Positions 1-8,585 are shown, counted from the first letter of the stretch. The stretch is 64,000 bases of DNA from Rhodovulum sp. 12E13 (GCF_003340565.1 NZ_QPLK01000010.1:82104-146103), one strand, 5' to 3'. The notes: generated by a model from the letters alone, not told the origin. Translations and numbers: made by a program.

Positions 1-712
1 CCAGCACCTCGGGCGTCTCGTGGTCCTCGACGAGCGCGCGCCCCGCCACGATCGTGCCCCCCGGCAGCGCCAGAGCCCGCTCCACCCCGTCCGGCACCAC
101 CACGACCGAGGCCACGCTCCCCGGCACCGCCGGCGCAAGGCGCGCGGCGACCGCGGTGAGCGCGCGGTCGGCCCGCGGCCCCCGGCAGGGCGGGCGCGAG
201 ACCCGCTCGATGGCCGCGAAAAGTCGGGTTCCCATCTCTGCCCGGCTCGGCTCGGGCAGCACGGAGACCGCGTGGCGCACCAGCGCCTCGGGCAGCCAGA
301 AGACCGAGGCCGCCACGATCGACGCGAGGCTCGCCACGAGCGCCAGCGCGCGCACCCGGCCGCCCCGTGGCCGCGCCCGCGCCACCGCGCGCCGCACCGT
401 CTCCACCGCCTCCACCATCGTGTCGTCGGCCACTTCCAGCAGCTCCGTCGCCTCCGCCGAGGGCGTGTAGAGCGCCGGCACCTCGCCGGGATTGATCCGC
501 GCCACCGCGGCGAGCGACCAGTGCGACAGCGGGCGGCCCGCCAGGTCCGAGATCACCAGCGAGGCGTCGCCGAAGCCCACGACCACGTCGAGGCGCTGCG
601 CGTCGGGCTCGGCACGCCAGATTCCCGGGCATTCCAGCCGGGCGTATCGCGTCAGGGCGGTCACGCGGAACTGCTCTCGGGCCTGTTCTGCCTCTTGGTT
701 GGCGCGCAGCAT
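1..712 (-). CDS. M48-like membrane metallopeptidase-type protein (partial, runs off left edge)
   Basis: This frame is open from an ATG at 712 to the window edge, giving 237 visible residues. The first half is soluble and reads like a small beta-rich domain. A single hydrophobic segment (ALALVASLASIVAASVFWL) follows near residue 120. The visible end, 'ALALPGGTIVAGRALVEDHETPEVLA', resembles the stretch of M48 peptidases that comes just before the HExxH zinc site ('LPGG.I....L.E....PEELA'). The zinc motif itself would lie outside the window, so the catalytic assignment is inference. Start chosen because it is the first ATG in the open frame. Confidence 0.6.
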   Translation of the reverse strand, partial: MLRANQEAEQAREQFRVTALTRYARLECPGIWRAEPDAQRLDVVVGFGDASLVISDLAGRPLSHWSLAAVARINPGEVPALYTPSAEATELLEVADDTMVEAVETVRRAVARARPRGGRVRALALVASLASIVAASVFWLPEALVRHAVSVLPEPSRAEMGTRLFAAIERVSRPPCRGPRADRALTAVAARLAPAVPGSVASVVVVPDGVERALALPGGTIVAGRALVEDHETPEVL

Positions 713-784
713 ACTCCAACGCCGGCCCCCCCACAACGCGCGGCATGGCTGCCCGCCCAACGGCGCGCCCCGAAAGGGGCGCCC

Positions 785-820
785 CCTCCCATCATCTTGG
801 TCCAAATACTCCGGGGGAGT
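785..820 (+). repeat. Dispersed Rhodobacterales-type repeat (degenerate copy)
   Basis: The stretch 'ATCATCTTGGTCCAAATACT' followed by CCGGGGGAG is a diverged copy of the element seen at 8552 and 40976 (CTTCTTGC..AAAATATCCCCGCCGGAGGC). It lies between an acyl-CoA synthetase gene and the gene upstream of it. Such elements recur between genes in this order; the function is unknown. Confidence 0.5.
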
Positions 821-899
821 CGGCCGGAACGGCCGACGGGGGCAGCGCCCCCTCCGATGCCGGCCGCCAAGGCACCGGCCGGGGGGACAGCGCGTCGCC

Positions 900-2537
900 T
901 CAGGCGGCCGCCTGCTCCTTGAGCCGCCGGCGCAGCTCGAATTTCTGGATCTTGCCGGTCGAGGTCTTGGGCAACTCGTCGAAGATCACCGCCTTCGGCG
1001 TCTTGAAGCCCGCCAGCCGCTCGCGGCAGAAGGCGATCAGGTCCTGCTCGGTCGCGCTCGCCCCCGGCTTCAGCTCGACGAAGGCGCAGGGCACCTCGCC
1101 CCATTTTTCGTCCTCCCGAGCGACCACCGCGCAGAGGAGCACCGCCGGGTGGTGCATCAGCACCCCCTCCACCTCCACCGAGCTCACGTTCTCGCCGCCC
1201 GAGATGATGATGTCCTTCGCGCGGTCGGCGATCTGCACGTAGCCGTCGGGGTGCTGCACGGCGAGATCGCCGGAATGGAACCAGCCGCCGCGGAAGCTCT
1301 CCTTCGTCGCCTCGGGGTTCTTGTAGTAGCCCTTCATCACGCCGTTGCCGCGCATCATGATCTCGCCCTGCACCTGCCCGTCGCGGGGCACCGGCGCCAT
1401 GCTCTCGGGCTCGGCCACGTATTGCCCGTCCATGAACGGCATCGGCACGCCCTGCCGGGCCTTCTTCGCCGTCTTGTCCTCGTCGGCCAGCCCGTCCCAG
1501 TCGGGGTTCCACGTGCTTTCGGTCGCGGGGCCGTAGGTCTCGGTCAGGCCATAGACCTGCGTGACGTGAAAGCCGAGCTTGCCGATCGCGTGCAGCGTGG
1601 CGGGCGCCGGCGGCGCGCCGGCGGTGAACACCTCCACCGTGTGGTCGAAGGGGCGGCGGATCTGCTCGTCGGCGTTGACCAGCATGTTCAGCACGATCGG
1701 TGCGCCGGCCAGGTGGGTGACGCCCTCGTAGGCGATGGCGTTGTAGATCGCCTCGGCATTGATGTCGCGGCAGCACACGGTGGTGCCCCCCAGCGCCGGG
1801 ATCATCCAGGTGTGGCACCAGTTGTTGCAGTGGAACATCGGCACGATGGTGAGATACCGGGGGTAGAGCGTCATCCGCCAGCTGATCGGCTGGCCCATCG
1901 TGTTCAGGTAGGCGCCCCGGTGGTGGTAGACGACGCCCTTGGGCCGCCCCGTCGTGCCAGAGGTGTAGTTGAGGGCGATCGACTCCCACTCGTCTTCGGG
2001 CATGATCCAGTCGAAACCGGGATCGCCCCGGCGCATGACCTCCTCGTAGTCGGGGTAGCGCCCCGTGGCGGGAAAGCCCGCGGCGTGGTCGGAGCATTCG
2101 ACGATCTCGGGGCCCGGGCCCTCCATCCGCTCCTTCGCGGCCTCGGCAAGCGGCAGGAACTGGGTGTCGCACAGGACCACCTTCGCGCCGCCATGGCCGA
2201 AGATGTAGGCCACCGTGTCGACGTCGAGGCGGATGTTGATGGCGTTGAGCACCGCGCCGCAGGCGGGCACGGCGAAATGCGCCTCGGCGTGCGCCGGCAC
2301 GTTGGGCAGGAGGGTGGCCACCACGTCGCCCGGTCGCACCCCCATGGCGGCGAGCGACGCGGCAAGGCGGGTGACGCGCTCGGCATAGTCGGCGTAGGTG
2401 AGGCGATGGTTGTGATAGACGAGCGCCTCGTGCCCCGAGAATACCTCGGCCGCGCGCCTCAGATGCGACAGCGGCGTGAGCGGGGCGTAGTTCGCCGCGC
2501 ACTTCTCAAGCCCGGTTTCGTCGGCCAGCCAGCCCAT
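900..2537 (-). CDS. AMP-dependent acyl-CoA synthetase
   Basis: Activates a carboxylic acid to its acyl-CoA with ATP, via an acyl-adenylate (ANL superfamily). The 545-residue protein is full length. Visible motifs: P-loop YTSGTTGRPKG at residues 191-201, YGLTET at 329-334, the hinge region around GD 423-424 with IADRAKDIIISGGEN, and the catalytic lysine K529 in PKTSTGK. The overall type is the 540-residue class that includes methylmercaptopropionyl-CoA ligase (DmdB) and medium-chain ligases; the substrate cannot be read from sequence. The ATG at 2537 begins MGWLADETGLEKC and has a GGAGGAC Shine-Dalgarno just upstream. It is divergent from the sulfotransferase gene, sharing an 80-bp gap. Confidence 0.92.
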   Translation of the reverse strand: MGWLADETGLEKCAANYAPLTPLSHLRRAAEVFSGHEALVYHNHRLTYADYAERVTRLAASLAAMGVRPGDVVATLLPNVPAHAEAHFAVPACGAVLNAINIRLDVDTVAYIFGHGGAKVVLCDTQFLPLAEAAKERMEGPGPEIVECSDHAAGFPATGRYPDYEEVMRRGDPGFDWIMPEDEWESIALNYTSGTTGRPKGVVYHHRGAYLNTMGQPISWRMTLYPRYLTIVPMFHCNNWCHTWMIPALGGTTVCCRDINAEAIYNAIAYEGVTHLAGAPIVLNMLVNADEQIRRPFDHTVEVFTAGAPPAPATLHAIGKLGFHVTQVYGLTETYGPATESTWNPDWDGLADEDKTAKKARQGVPMPFMDGQYVAEPESMAPVPRDGQVQGEIMMRGNGVMKGYYKNPEATKESFRGGWFHSGDLAVQHPDGYVQIADRAKDIIISGGENVSSVEVEGVLMHHPAVLLCAVVAREDEKWGEVPCAFVELKPGASATEQDLIAFCRERLAGFKTPKAVIFDELPKTSTGKIQKFELRRRLKEQAAA

Positions 2538-2617
2538 GGCGTCCTCCCTCGGTCCATTTTGTCGCAGTATCCACGGATCGGACCTTTGGGAAAAGAGCGG
2601 ATGAGGGGGCGCGCGCG

Positions 2618-3271
2618 ATGATCGTCAGCCGTGAACGGGGCTTCGTCTTCGTCCACATCCCCAAGACGGGGGGCACGGCGCTGGCGCAGGCGCTCGAGGC
2701 GGGGGCGCCCGAGAGCGACCTGCTCATCGGCGACACGCCCGAGGCGCGGCGGCGCAAGGGGGCGCTGCGGGGCCTGCGGGCGGCGGGCCGGCTCCGGAAG
2801 CACGCGCGACTCGCCGACCTGCGGGGCCTCGTGAGCGAGGAGGAGTTGCGCGCGCTCTTCGTCTTCACCCTCGTGCGCAACCCGTGGGACCGGGCAGTGA
2901 GCTATTACCACTGGCTGCGCGGGCAGCGTTTCGCCCATCCGGCAGTGGCGCTGGCGCAGCGCGTGGGCTTCGCCGACTTCCTGGCCCATCCGCAGACGCG
3001 GGCGGGCTTCCGCGCCGCGCCCTACGGCGCTCCCATGCGGCTGCCATCGGGGGAGGAGCGCTGCGACGCCTTCGTGCGACTGGAGGTCCTTGCAGCCGAC
3101 ATCGCTCCGGTCGAGCGGCACCTCGGCGTCTCGCTGCGGCTGCCGGAGCGCGTCAACGCCTCGCAGCGAGCGGCCGACTGGCGCGGCTATTATGATGCGC
3201 GCACGGCGGCGCTGGTGGCCGAGGATTGTGCCGAGGACATCGCGCGCTTCGGCTACGCCTTCGACGGGTGA
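2618..3271 (+). CDS. Sulfotransferase family protein
   Basis: A 217-residue cytosolic protein of the sulfotransferase_2 type, which transfers sulfate from PAPS to a carbohydrate or other hydroxyl acceptor. The 5'-phosphosulfate loop is HIPKTGGT at residues 13-20, and the 3'-phosphate site is the typical VRNPWDRAVSYY near residue 88. The remaining C-terminal half has no diagnostic acceptor motif. It stands alone, divergent from the acyl-CoA synthetase and followed by a Hint-domain gene. A second, larger sulfotransferase-like gene lies at 58751; the two are not close paralogues. Confidence 0.85.
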   Translation: MIVSRERGFVFVHIPKTGGTALAQALEAGAPESDLLIGDTPEARRRKGALRGLRAAGRLRKHARLADLRGLVSEEELRALFVFTLVRNPWDRAVSYYHWLRGQRFAHPAVALAQRVGFADFLAHPQTRAGFRAAPYGAPMRLPSGEERCDAFVRLEVLAADIAPVERHLGVSLRLPERVNASQRAADWRGYYDARTAALVAEDCAEDIARFGYAFDG

Positions 3272-3435
3272 TCGCGGGCCGTGGCCAGTCGCCGCCTGGC
3301 CGTGGTGATCGTCATCCATCGAGAAACGGTGCCCCGATACTGCCCCATGCCGTCCGTCATTTCGGCCGATCCGTCGGCTGCCATGGTTAATGCGCGCTGA
3401 ATGAATGGGCGCGCGGCAGGTGAGGGAGGCTGGCC

Positions 3436-4050
3436 ATGCTGGACTGGATCGGGGAGCGTGTCGCGCCGCGCAAGGGGCGCGCGCAGAGTGCCGATGCGGC
3501 GGGTCTGGTCGGCACGACGCGCATCGCCACGCCAACTGGCTGGTGCCGGGCGGACGACCTCGGCGCGGGTGACCGCGTCGTGACATTCGATTCGGGGGTC
3601 CAGACGGTGCGGTCGGTCGCGCGACGGCTGGTGCCCGGGCCGCGCAGCGGGGCGGAGGCGCTTCTGCGTCTACCGGCGGGCCTGATCGGCAACGCTGCGC
3701 CGCTGCTCGTGGGCCCCGGACAGGGCGTGATGATCGAGAGCGACCTGGCGGAGGCCGCGTGGGGCGATCCCTTCGCGCTGGTGCCCGCCGCGTCGCTTGC
3801 CGGGCTGCCGGGCGTGGCCGAGGTGCTGCCCGAGGCGCCGCTGGTGGTCGTCTCGCTCGGCTTCGAGGCCGACGAGATGGTCTTCGCCGAGGGGCAGGCG
3901 CTGGTGCAGTGTGCCGGTGCGTGGAGCCAGCCCGCGACGCTGGACGATGCGGCGACCGCGTCGCCGCCCCGCTACGCCATGCTGGGGGCGGGCGAGGCGC
4001 GTATGCTCGCCGCATCGCTCGCGCCGTCGCCCGATCCCCGGATCGGCTGA
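3436..4050 (+). CDS. Hint-domain-containing protein
   Basis: A 204-residue protein with a hedgehog/intein-type (Hint_2) fold signature at its N-terminus: GTTRIATPTGW..ADDLGAGDRVVTFDSGVQTV around residues 26-58. Secreted Rhodobacterales Hint proteins normally begin this block with a cysteine (CF.xGT.IAT). Here the equivalent position reads GLVGTT, so the nucleophilic cysteine needed for self-cleavage appears absent. No signal peptide is evident. ATG at 3436 preceded by GGGAGGC. The function is unknown. Downstream lie three perfect palindromes and the convergent fadJ-like gene. Confidence 0.75.
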   Translation: MLDWIGERVAPRKGRAQSADAAGLVGTTRIATPTGWCRADDLGAGDRVVTFDSGVQTVRSVARRLVPGPRSGAEALLRLPAGLIGNAAPLLVGPGQGVMIESDLAEAAWGDPFALVPAASLAGLPGVAEVLPEAPLVVVSLGFEADEMVFAEGQALVQCAGAWSQPATLDDAATASPPRYAMLGAGEARMLAASLAPSPDPRIG

Positions 4051-4069
4051 CCGGACGGACGGGGCGGGC

Positions 4070-4133
4070 GAACGCCCTTCCAAGGGCGTTCCGCGCTCGC
4101 GCGAGCGCGGTCAAGGCTCTTGCAAGAGCCTTG
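4070..4133. terminator. Three tandem perfect palindromes between convergent genes
   Basis: Three back-to-back palindromes: GAACGCCCTT-cc-AAGGGCGTTC (4070-4091), the 20-bp CCGCGCTCGCGCGAGCGCGG (4091-4110), and the 22-bp CAAGGCTCTT-GC-AAGAGCCTTG (4112-4133). They fill the gap between the Hint gene (+) and the fadJ-like gene (-). There is no strong T-run, so a bidirectional terminator or mRNA 3'-end stabiliser is inferred from position. Confidence 0.55.
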
Positions 4134-4151
4134 CGCCGGCGCTGCGCGCCG

Positions 4152-6350
4152 TCAGGCGGCGGTCGCCGCCGCGCCGTCGCCGAAGCGGCGGTAGAAGCTC
4201 TGACCCTTCTCGGCCATCTCGCGCAGCAGCCCCGGGCAGCCGAAGCGATCGCCGTGGGCGGCGGCGAGCTCGTCCGCCCGTTCGGCGGCATAGGGCGCGC
4301 CCAGCATGTCGAGCCACGAGAACGGGCCGCCCGACCACGGGGCGAAGCCCCAGCCGAGGATCGCGCCCACGTCGCCCTCGCGGATGTCGGTCAGCACGCC
4401 ATCCTCGAAGGCGCGCACCGCCTCGAGCACCTGCGCGAAGAGCAGGCGGTGCTGCACCTCGAGCAGGTCGGGCTGCTCGGCGGCCGGCGGGTATTTGGCC
4501 ACCAGCCCGTCCCAGAGGCCCGCGCGCCTGCCGCTTTCGTCGTAGGCGTAGAAGCCGGCCCCCGCCTTGCGCCCCAGACGGCCGTCGTCCGCCATCCAGA
4601 ACAGCACCTCGTCGACCGCCTCGTCGGGATAGGCATCGCCCATCGCGGCCTTCGTCGCCCTTGCGATCTTCACGCCGAGATCGATCGATGTCTCGTCCAC
4701 CAGCTGCAGCGGCCCGAGCGGCATGCCCACGAGCTTGGCCGCGTTCTCGATGAGCGGAGGCGCAACCCCCTCCTTCACCATCCTTATCCCCTCGTTGATG
4801 TAGGGGATGATGCAGCGGTTGGCGTAGAAGAAGCGGGCGTCGTTGACGACGATCGGCGTCTTGCGGATCTGGCGCACGTAGTCGAGCGCCTTGGCCACCG
4901 CGCGCTCGCCCGTCTCGCGGCCCTTGATGATCTCCACCAGCATCATCTTCTCGACCGGCGAGAAGAAGTGGATGCCGATGAAGTCAGCCGGCCGCGCGCT
5001 CGCCTTCGCCAGGTCGGTGATCGGCAGGGTGGAGGTGTTGGTGGCGAACACCGCCCCGGGCGCCGCCGCCTCGGCCTTCCGCGTCACCTCGGCCTTCACG
5101 CGCATGTCCTCGAACACCGCCTCCACGATCAGGTCGCAGTCCGCAAGGTCGGCGTAATCGTCGGTCGCGGCGATCCGGGCGAGCATCGCCTCGCCCTTCT
5201 CCGTCGTCGTCTTGCCGCGCTTGATGCCCTTCTCGACGTGATCGGCGGTGTGCGCGCGGCCCTTCTCGGCCGCCTCCCTCGACTGGTCGACCAGCACCAC
5301 CTCGATGCCCGCCTGCGCCGAGACGAGCGCGATGCCGGCGCCCATCATGCCCGCGCCCAGCACGCCGACCTTGCGCACCGTCTGGTCCGCCACGTCGGGG
5401 CGGTTCGCCCCCTTCTCCAGCGCCTCCTTGTTGACGAAGAGCGAACGGATCATGGCCGACGACGACGGGTTCATCAGCACGTTGGTGAACCACCGCGCCT
5501 CGATCTTCAGCGCCGTGTCGAAGGGCACCAGCGCACCCTCGTAGACCGCCGAAAGCAGCGCCCGGGCGGCCGGGTACACCCCTTGCGTGCGCCCGTTCAC
5601 CATCGCCGAGGCGCCGAGAAAGGTCATGAAGCCGTCGGGCGTGTAGGGCGCGCCGCCGGGCATCTTGTAGCCCTTCCTGTCCCACGGCTTCACGAGGTCG
5701 GCGTCGCTCGCCTGCAGCACCCACGCCTTCGCCGCCGCCACCGGGTCGTCGGCCACCTCGTCGATCAGGCCGGCCGATTTCGCCTTCTTCGGGTCCGAAA
5801 GCTTGCCCTCGAGCAGGAAGGGCGAGGCGCCCATCGCGCCCATCTTGCGCACCAGCCGCGTCGTGCCACCCGCGCCGGGAAAGATGCCCACCATGATCTC
5901 CGGCAGGCCGATCCTGGCCTTCGGATTGTCCGCCGCGAAGATGCGGTGGCAGGCGAGCGGGATTTCCAGCCCGATCCCGAGCGCCGTGCCGGGAAGGGCG
6001 GCGGCGATCGGCTTGCCACCCTTGAGCGTCCTGGGGTCCATCCCCGCGCGCTCGATCTTCCGCAGGATGGCGTGGATCTGCATGATCCCCTCGAAGAGCC
6101 CGCGCGCCGGCTCGTCCCCCGCCTCGTCGCGCATCTTCGCGATGATGTTGAGGTCCATCCCCCCGGCAAAGCTGTCCTTGCCCGAGGTGATGACGACGCC
6201 CTTCACCGCGTCGTCGGCCAGCGCGGTGTCGACATGGGCGTCGAGCTCGGCAAAGCCCTCGCGGCTCATCACGTTCATCGAGCGGCCGGGCACGTCCCAG
6301 GTGATGACGGCGACGCCGTCCCCGTTGACGGAATAGTGGAAATCGGTCAT
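4152..6350 (-). CDS. fadJ: Bifunctional enoyl-CoA hydratase / 3-hydroxyacyl-CoA dehydrogenase (FadJ/FadB type)
   Basis: Catalyses hydration of enoyl-CoA and NAD-dependent oxidation of 3-hydroxyacyl-CoA in beta-oxidation. The 732-residue protein has an N-terminal crotonase domain with GKDSFAGGMDLN and PEIMVGIFPGAGG, then a Rossmann domain (GAGMMGAG at about 332-339) and the dehydrogenase part with NTSTLPIT, HFFSPVEKMMLVEI and VVNDARFFYANR. I prefer the ATG at 6350 (MTDFHYSVNG), with GGAGACG directly upstream, over the GTG at 6365 that overlaps the thiolase stop. It is the last gene of the GST-thiolase-FadJ run. Confidence 0.93.
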   Translation of the reverse strand: MTDFHYSVNGDGVAVITWDVPGRSMNVMSREGFAELDAHVDTALADDAVKGVVITSGKDSFAGGMDLNIIAKMRDEAGDEPARGLFEGIMQIHAILRKIERAGMDPRTLKGGKPIAAALPGTALGIGLEIPLACHRIFAADNPKARIGLPEIMVGIFPGAGGTTRLVRKMGAMGASPFLLEGKLSDPKKAKSAGLIDEVADDPVAAAKAWVLQASDADLVKPWDRKGYKMPGGAPYTPDGFMTFLGASAMVNGRTQGVYPAARALLSAVYEGALVPFDTALKIEARWFTNVLMNPSSSAMIRSLFVNKEALEKGANRPDVADQTVRKVGVLGAGMMGAGIALVSAQAGIEVVLVDQSREAAEKGRAHTADHVEKGIKRGKTTTEKGEAMLARIAATDDYADLADCDLIVEAVFEDMRVKAEVTRKAEAAAPGAVFATNTSTLPITDLAKASARPADFIGIHFFSPVEKMMLVEIIKGRETGERAVAKALDYVRQIRKTPIVVNDARFFYANRCIIPYINEGIRMVKEGVAPPLIENAAKLVGMPLGPLQLVDETSIDLGVKIARATKAAMGDAYPDEAVDEVLFWMADDGRLGRKAGAGFYAYDESGRRAGLWDGLVAKYPPAAEQPDLLEVQHRLLFAQVLEAVRAFEDGVLTDIREGDVGAILGWGFAPWSGGPFSWLDMLGAPYAAERADELAAAHGDRFGCPGLLREMAEKGQSFYRRFGDGAAATAA

Positions 6351-6361
6351 CGTCTCCGTCC

Positions 6362-7573
6362 TCACACGCGTTCCAGGATCGTCGCGGCACCCATGCCCGA
6401 GGCGACACAGAGCGTGGCGAGCCCCGTCGCCTTGTCCTGCCGCTCCATCTCGTCGAGCAGCGTGCCGAGGATCATCGCCCCCGTCGCACCGAGCGGATGG
6501 CCCATGGCGATGGCCCCGCCATTGACGTTCACCCGGGAGGGATCTGCGCCGAAGGCCTGCAGGAAGCGCAGCACGACCGAGGAGAACGCCTCGTTCACCT
6601 CGATCAGGTCGAGATCGCCCACCTCCATGCCGGCCGCGCGCAGCACCTTCTCGGTCGCGGGCACCGGGCCGGTCAGCATGATGGTCGGATCTGTGCCGAC
6701 CTTGACGTTCGCCCGGATCTTCGCCCGCGGCCTGAGCCCGTGTGCCTCGCCGAACGCGCGGTCGCCAACGAGAACCGCCGCCGCGCCGTCGACGATGCCG
6801 CTCGAGTTGCCGGCATGGTGGACATGCTCGATCCGCTCCAGATGCGGGTATTTCATGAGCGCGATCCTGTCGAAGCCCGGCATCTGCTCGCCCATCGCCC
6901 GGAACGACGGCTCGAGGGCGCCCAGCGACTGCATGTCTGTGCCCGGCCGCATGTGCTCGTCGCGGTCGAGGATCGGCAGCCCGTTCTGGTCGCGGACGGT
7001 GATGACGGACGTGCCGAAACGGTTCTCTTCCCAGGCTCGCGCCGCGCGGCGCTGGCTTTCGACGGCGTAGGAATCCACGTCGTCGCGGGTGAAGCCGTAT
7101 TCGGTGGCGATGATGTCGGCCGCGATGCCCTGGGGCACGAAGTAATGCTCCATGGCCACGGTGGGGTCGACCGCCACCGCCGCCCCGTCGGAGCCCATGG
7201 GCACCCGCCCCATCATTTCGACGCCGCCCGCGATGTAGGCGCGGCCCGCGCCCGCGCGCAACTGGTTGGCGGCGAGGTTGACCGCCTCGAGCCCCGACGC
7301 GCAGAAGCGGTTGATGGCGAGGCCGGGGATGCTCTCGTCGAGCTCGGAGGCCAGCACGGCCGTGCGCGCCAGGCAGCCGCCCTGCTCGCCGACCTGGGTG
7401 ACGTTGCCCCAGATGACATCCTCCACTGCATTGCCCTCGAGGCCGTTGCGCGCGGTCAGCGCGTTCAGCACCTGGGCCGAGAGGCGGACGGCGGTGACCT
7501 CATGCAGCGCGCCGTCCTTGCGGCCCTTGCCACGCGGCGTGCGCACGGCGTCGTAGATATAGGCGTCGGTCAT
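6362..7573 (-). CDS. fadA: Acetyl-CoA C-acyltransferase (3-ketoacyl-CoA thiolase)
   Basis: Cleaves 3-ketoacyl-CoA with CoA to give acetyl-CoA, the last beta-oxidation step. The 403-residue length is typical. Active-site residues are visible: C91 in NRFCASGLEA, H359 in NGGAIAMGHPLGATGA, and C389 in LCVASGMGAA. Its ATG overlaps the stop of the upstream GST gene (ATGA), and its own stop lies 11 bp before the fadJ start, so the three are probably translationally coupled. Confidence 0.94.
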   Translation of the reverse strand: MTDAYIYDAVRTPRGKGRKDGALHEVTAVRLSAQVLNALTARNGLEGNAVEDVIWGNVTQVGEQGGCLARTAVLASELDESIPGLAINRFCASGLEAVNLAANQLRAGAGRAYIAGGVEMMGRVPMGSDGAAVAVDPTVAMEHYFVPQGIAADIIATEYGFTRDDVDSYAVESQRRAARAWEENRFGTSVITVRDQNGLPILDRDEHMRPGTDMQSLGALEPSFRAMGEQMPGFDRIALMKYPHLERIEHVHHAGNSSGIVDGAAAVLVGDRAFGEAHGLRPRAKIRANVKVGTDPTIMLTGPVPATEKVLRAAGMEVGDLDLIEVNEAFSSVVLRFLQAFGADPSRVNVNGGAIAMGHPLGATGAMILGTLLDEMERQDKATGLATLCVASGMGAATILERV

Positions 7574-8313
7574 CTGAACCTCGTGGTCTGTCGTGGGTCA
7601 GGCGGACCCGGCCGGTGATCGGGCCGGTGATCGGGCCGGTGATCGGGCCGGTGATCGGGCCGGTGATCGGGCCGGTGATCGGCCGCCGGGCCGGGCAGGG
7701 CCCGCTCCATCAGGTCATAGGGGTGGCGCCAGCCCCGGAGCGCCGCGATCCGGTCGAGCCAGGCGTCGATGGCGGGGTGCGCCGCACGATCGAAGCCGAA
7801 GGGCTCGGGGTAGAACAGGTAGCCGCAGCAGGAGAGATCGGCGTTGGTCGGGCCCTCGCCCACGATCCAGTCACGGCCCGCAAGATGCGCGTCGAGCACT
7901 GCAAGGCTCGACGCGAGCCGCCCGCCCAGCCAGTCGATCACCTGTGCGGGCCGCTTTTCCTCGGGCGCGAAGTTCATCAGGAACCGGCGCGGCCCGGCGA
8001 GGCCGGACATCTTCGAGTTGTCCCACAGCACCCAGCGCAGCACCTCCCGCCGCTCCGCTTCCGAGTCGCCGCCAAAGCGGCCGCTGCGCGCGGCGATCCA
8101 GTCCTGGATCGCCCCCGACTGGGTGATCACGGTATCGCCCTCGACCAGCGCCGGCACCTCGCCCATCGGATTGATCGCGCGATATTCCGGCGTGCGCGCG
8201 CCTCCGCGGAAGAAGTCCACATGGACGGGCCGCCATGCAAGGCCGGCAAGCGCAAGCGGCAGCGCCGCCTTGTAGGCGTTCCCGCTCTCGCCGAAACAGT
8301 AGAGTTCGATCAT
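7570..8313 (-). CDS. Glutathione S-transferase family protein with DHRP repeat tail
   Basis: A 247-residue GST: thioredoxin-like N-terminal domain (MIELYCFGESGNAYKAAL; cis-Pro region MGEVPALVEG; TQSGAIQDWIA) and helical C-terminal domain (NADLSCCGYLFY). The start at 8313 matches the usual GST N-terminus; a further upstream in-frame ATG at 8364 would add 17 low-complexity residues. The fold ends near LMERALPGPAA. After it comes six tandem DHRP units encoded by a 12-bp repeat, then GPPDPRQTTRFR. The stop overlaps the thiolase start. Probably detoxifies or processes acyl intermediates of this operon; substrate unknown. Confidence 0.88.
   Translation of the reverse strand: MIELYCFGESGNAYKAALPLALAGLAWRPVHVDFFRGGARTPEYRAINPMGEVPALVEGDTVITQSGAIQDWIAARSGRFGGDSEAERREVLRWVLWDNSKMSGLAGPRRFLMNFAPEEKRPAQVIDWLGGRLASSLAVLDAHLAGRDWIVGEGPTNADLSCCGYLFYPEPFGFDRAAHPAIDAWLDRIAALRGWRHPYDLMERALPGPAADHRPDHRPDHRPDHRPDHRPDHRPGPPDPRQTTRFR
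7609..7680 (-). repeat. 12-bp tandem repeat, six copies, inside the GST gene
   Basis: Six copies of GGGCCGGTGATC (first copy slightly different), encoding DHRP on the minus strand. The array is exact over five units, is a multiple of three, and lies at the 3' end of the reading frame. Copy number changes would only alter tail length. Confidence 0.95.
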
Positions 8314-8364
8314 GCCGTCGGGCCTCCTTGCGCGGGCGGAAGCGGGGGTTTCACACCCCCGCAC

Positions 8365-8394
8365 CCCCGTGGGATATTGCGGGCAAGAAGAAGA
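8365..8394 (-). repeat. Dispersed repeat, degenerate reverse copy
   Basis: CCCGTGGGATATTGCGGGCAAGAAGAAGA matches the reverse form of the element at 8552 in the GGGATAtt and GCAAGAAGAAG blocks. Confidence 0.5.
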
Positions 8395-8551
8395 TCGGGC
8401 CGGGGTAATCCGGCGTTAACGTCAATCGCGGCAGGCTGGTGCCACGGTACAGGCGGGGACGCCGATGACCGTGCAAGGAGAAGTCGCCCCGGCCATCGCG
8501 CGCGGTCGCGTTTCGAGAGCGCGGTCCCTTTGGTCGGGGCGCATCCCGCGC

Positions 8552-8585
8552 CTTCTTCTTGCTCAAAATATCCCCGCCGGAGGCG
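8552..8585 (+). repeat. Dispersed Rhodobacterales repeat
   Basis: CTTCTTCTTGC-TCAAAATATCC-CCGCCGGAGGCG. The same sequence recurs almost exactly at 41028-41062. It lies between the acyl-CoA dehydrogenase 3' end and the GST promoter region. Confidence 0.7.

Noticed and set aside
492..2621. Long plus-strand open frame opposite the acyl-CoA synthetase
   Set aside because: Antisense shadow of a complete 545-residue enzyme; composition is low-complexity Arg/Gly/His.
3759..7070. A very long open frame on the plus strand opposite fadJ/fadA
   Set aside because: It is antisense to two well-supported enzymes, is rich in Arg/His/Leu with no domain similarity, and is expected from third-position GC bias.
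7609..7680. Short repeats considered as a CRISPR array
   Set aside because: Units are contiguous 12-mers with no spacers and lie inside a reading frame.
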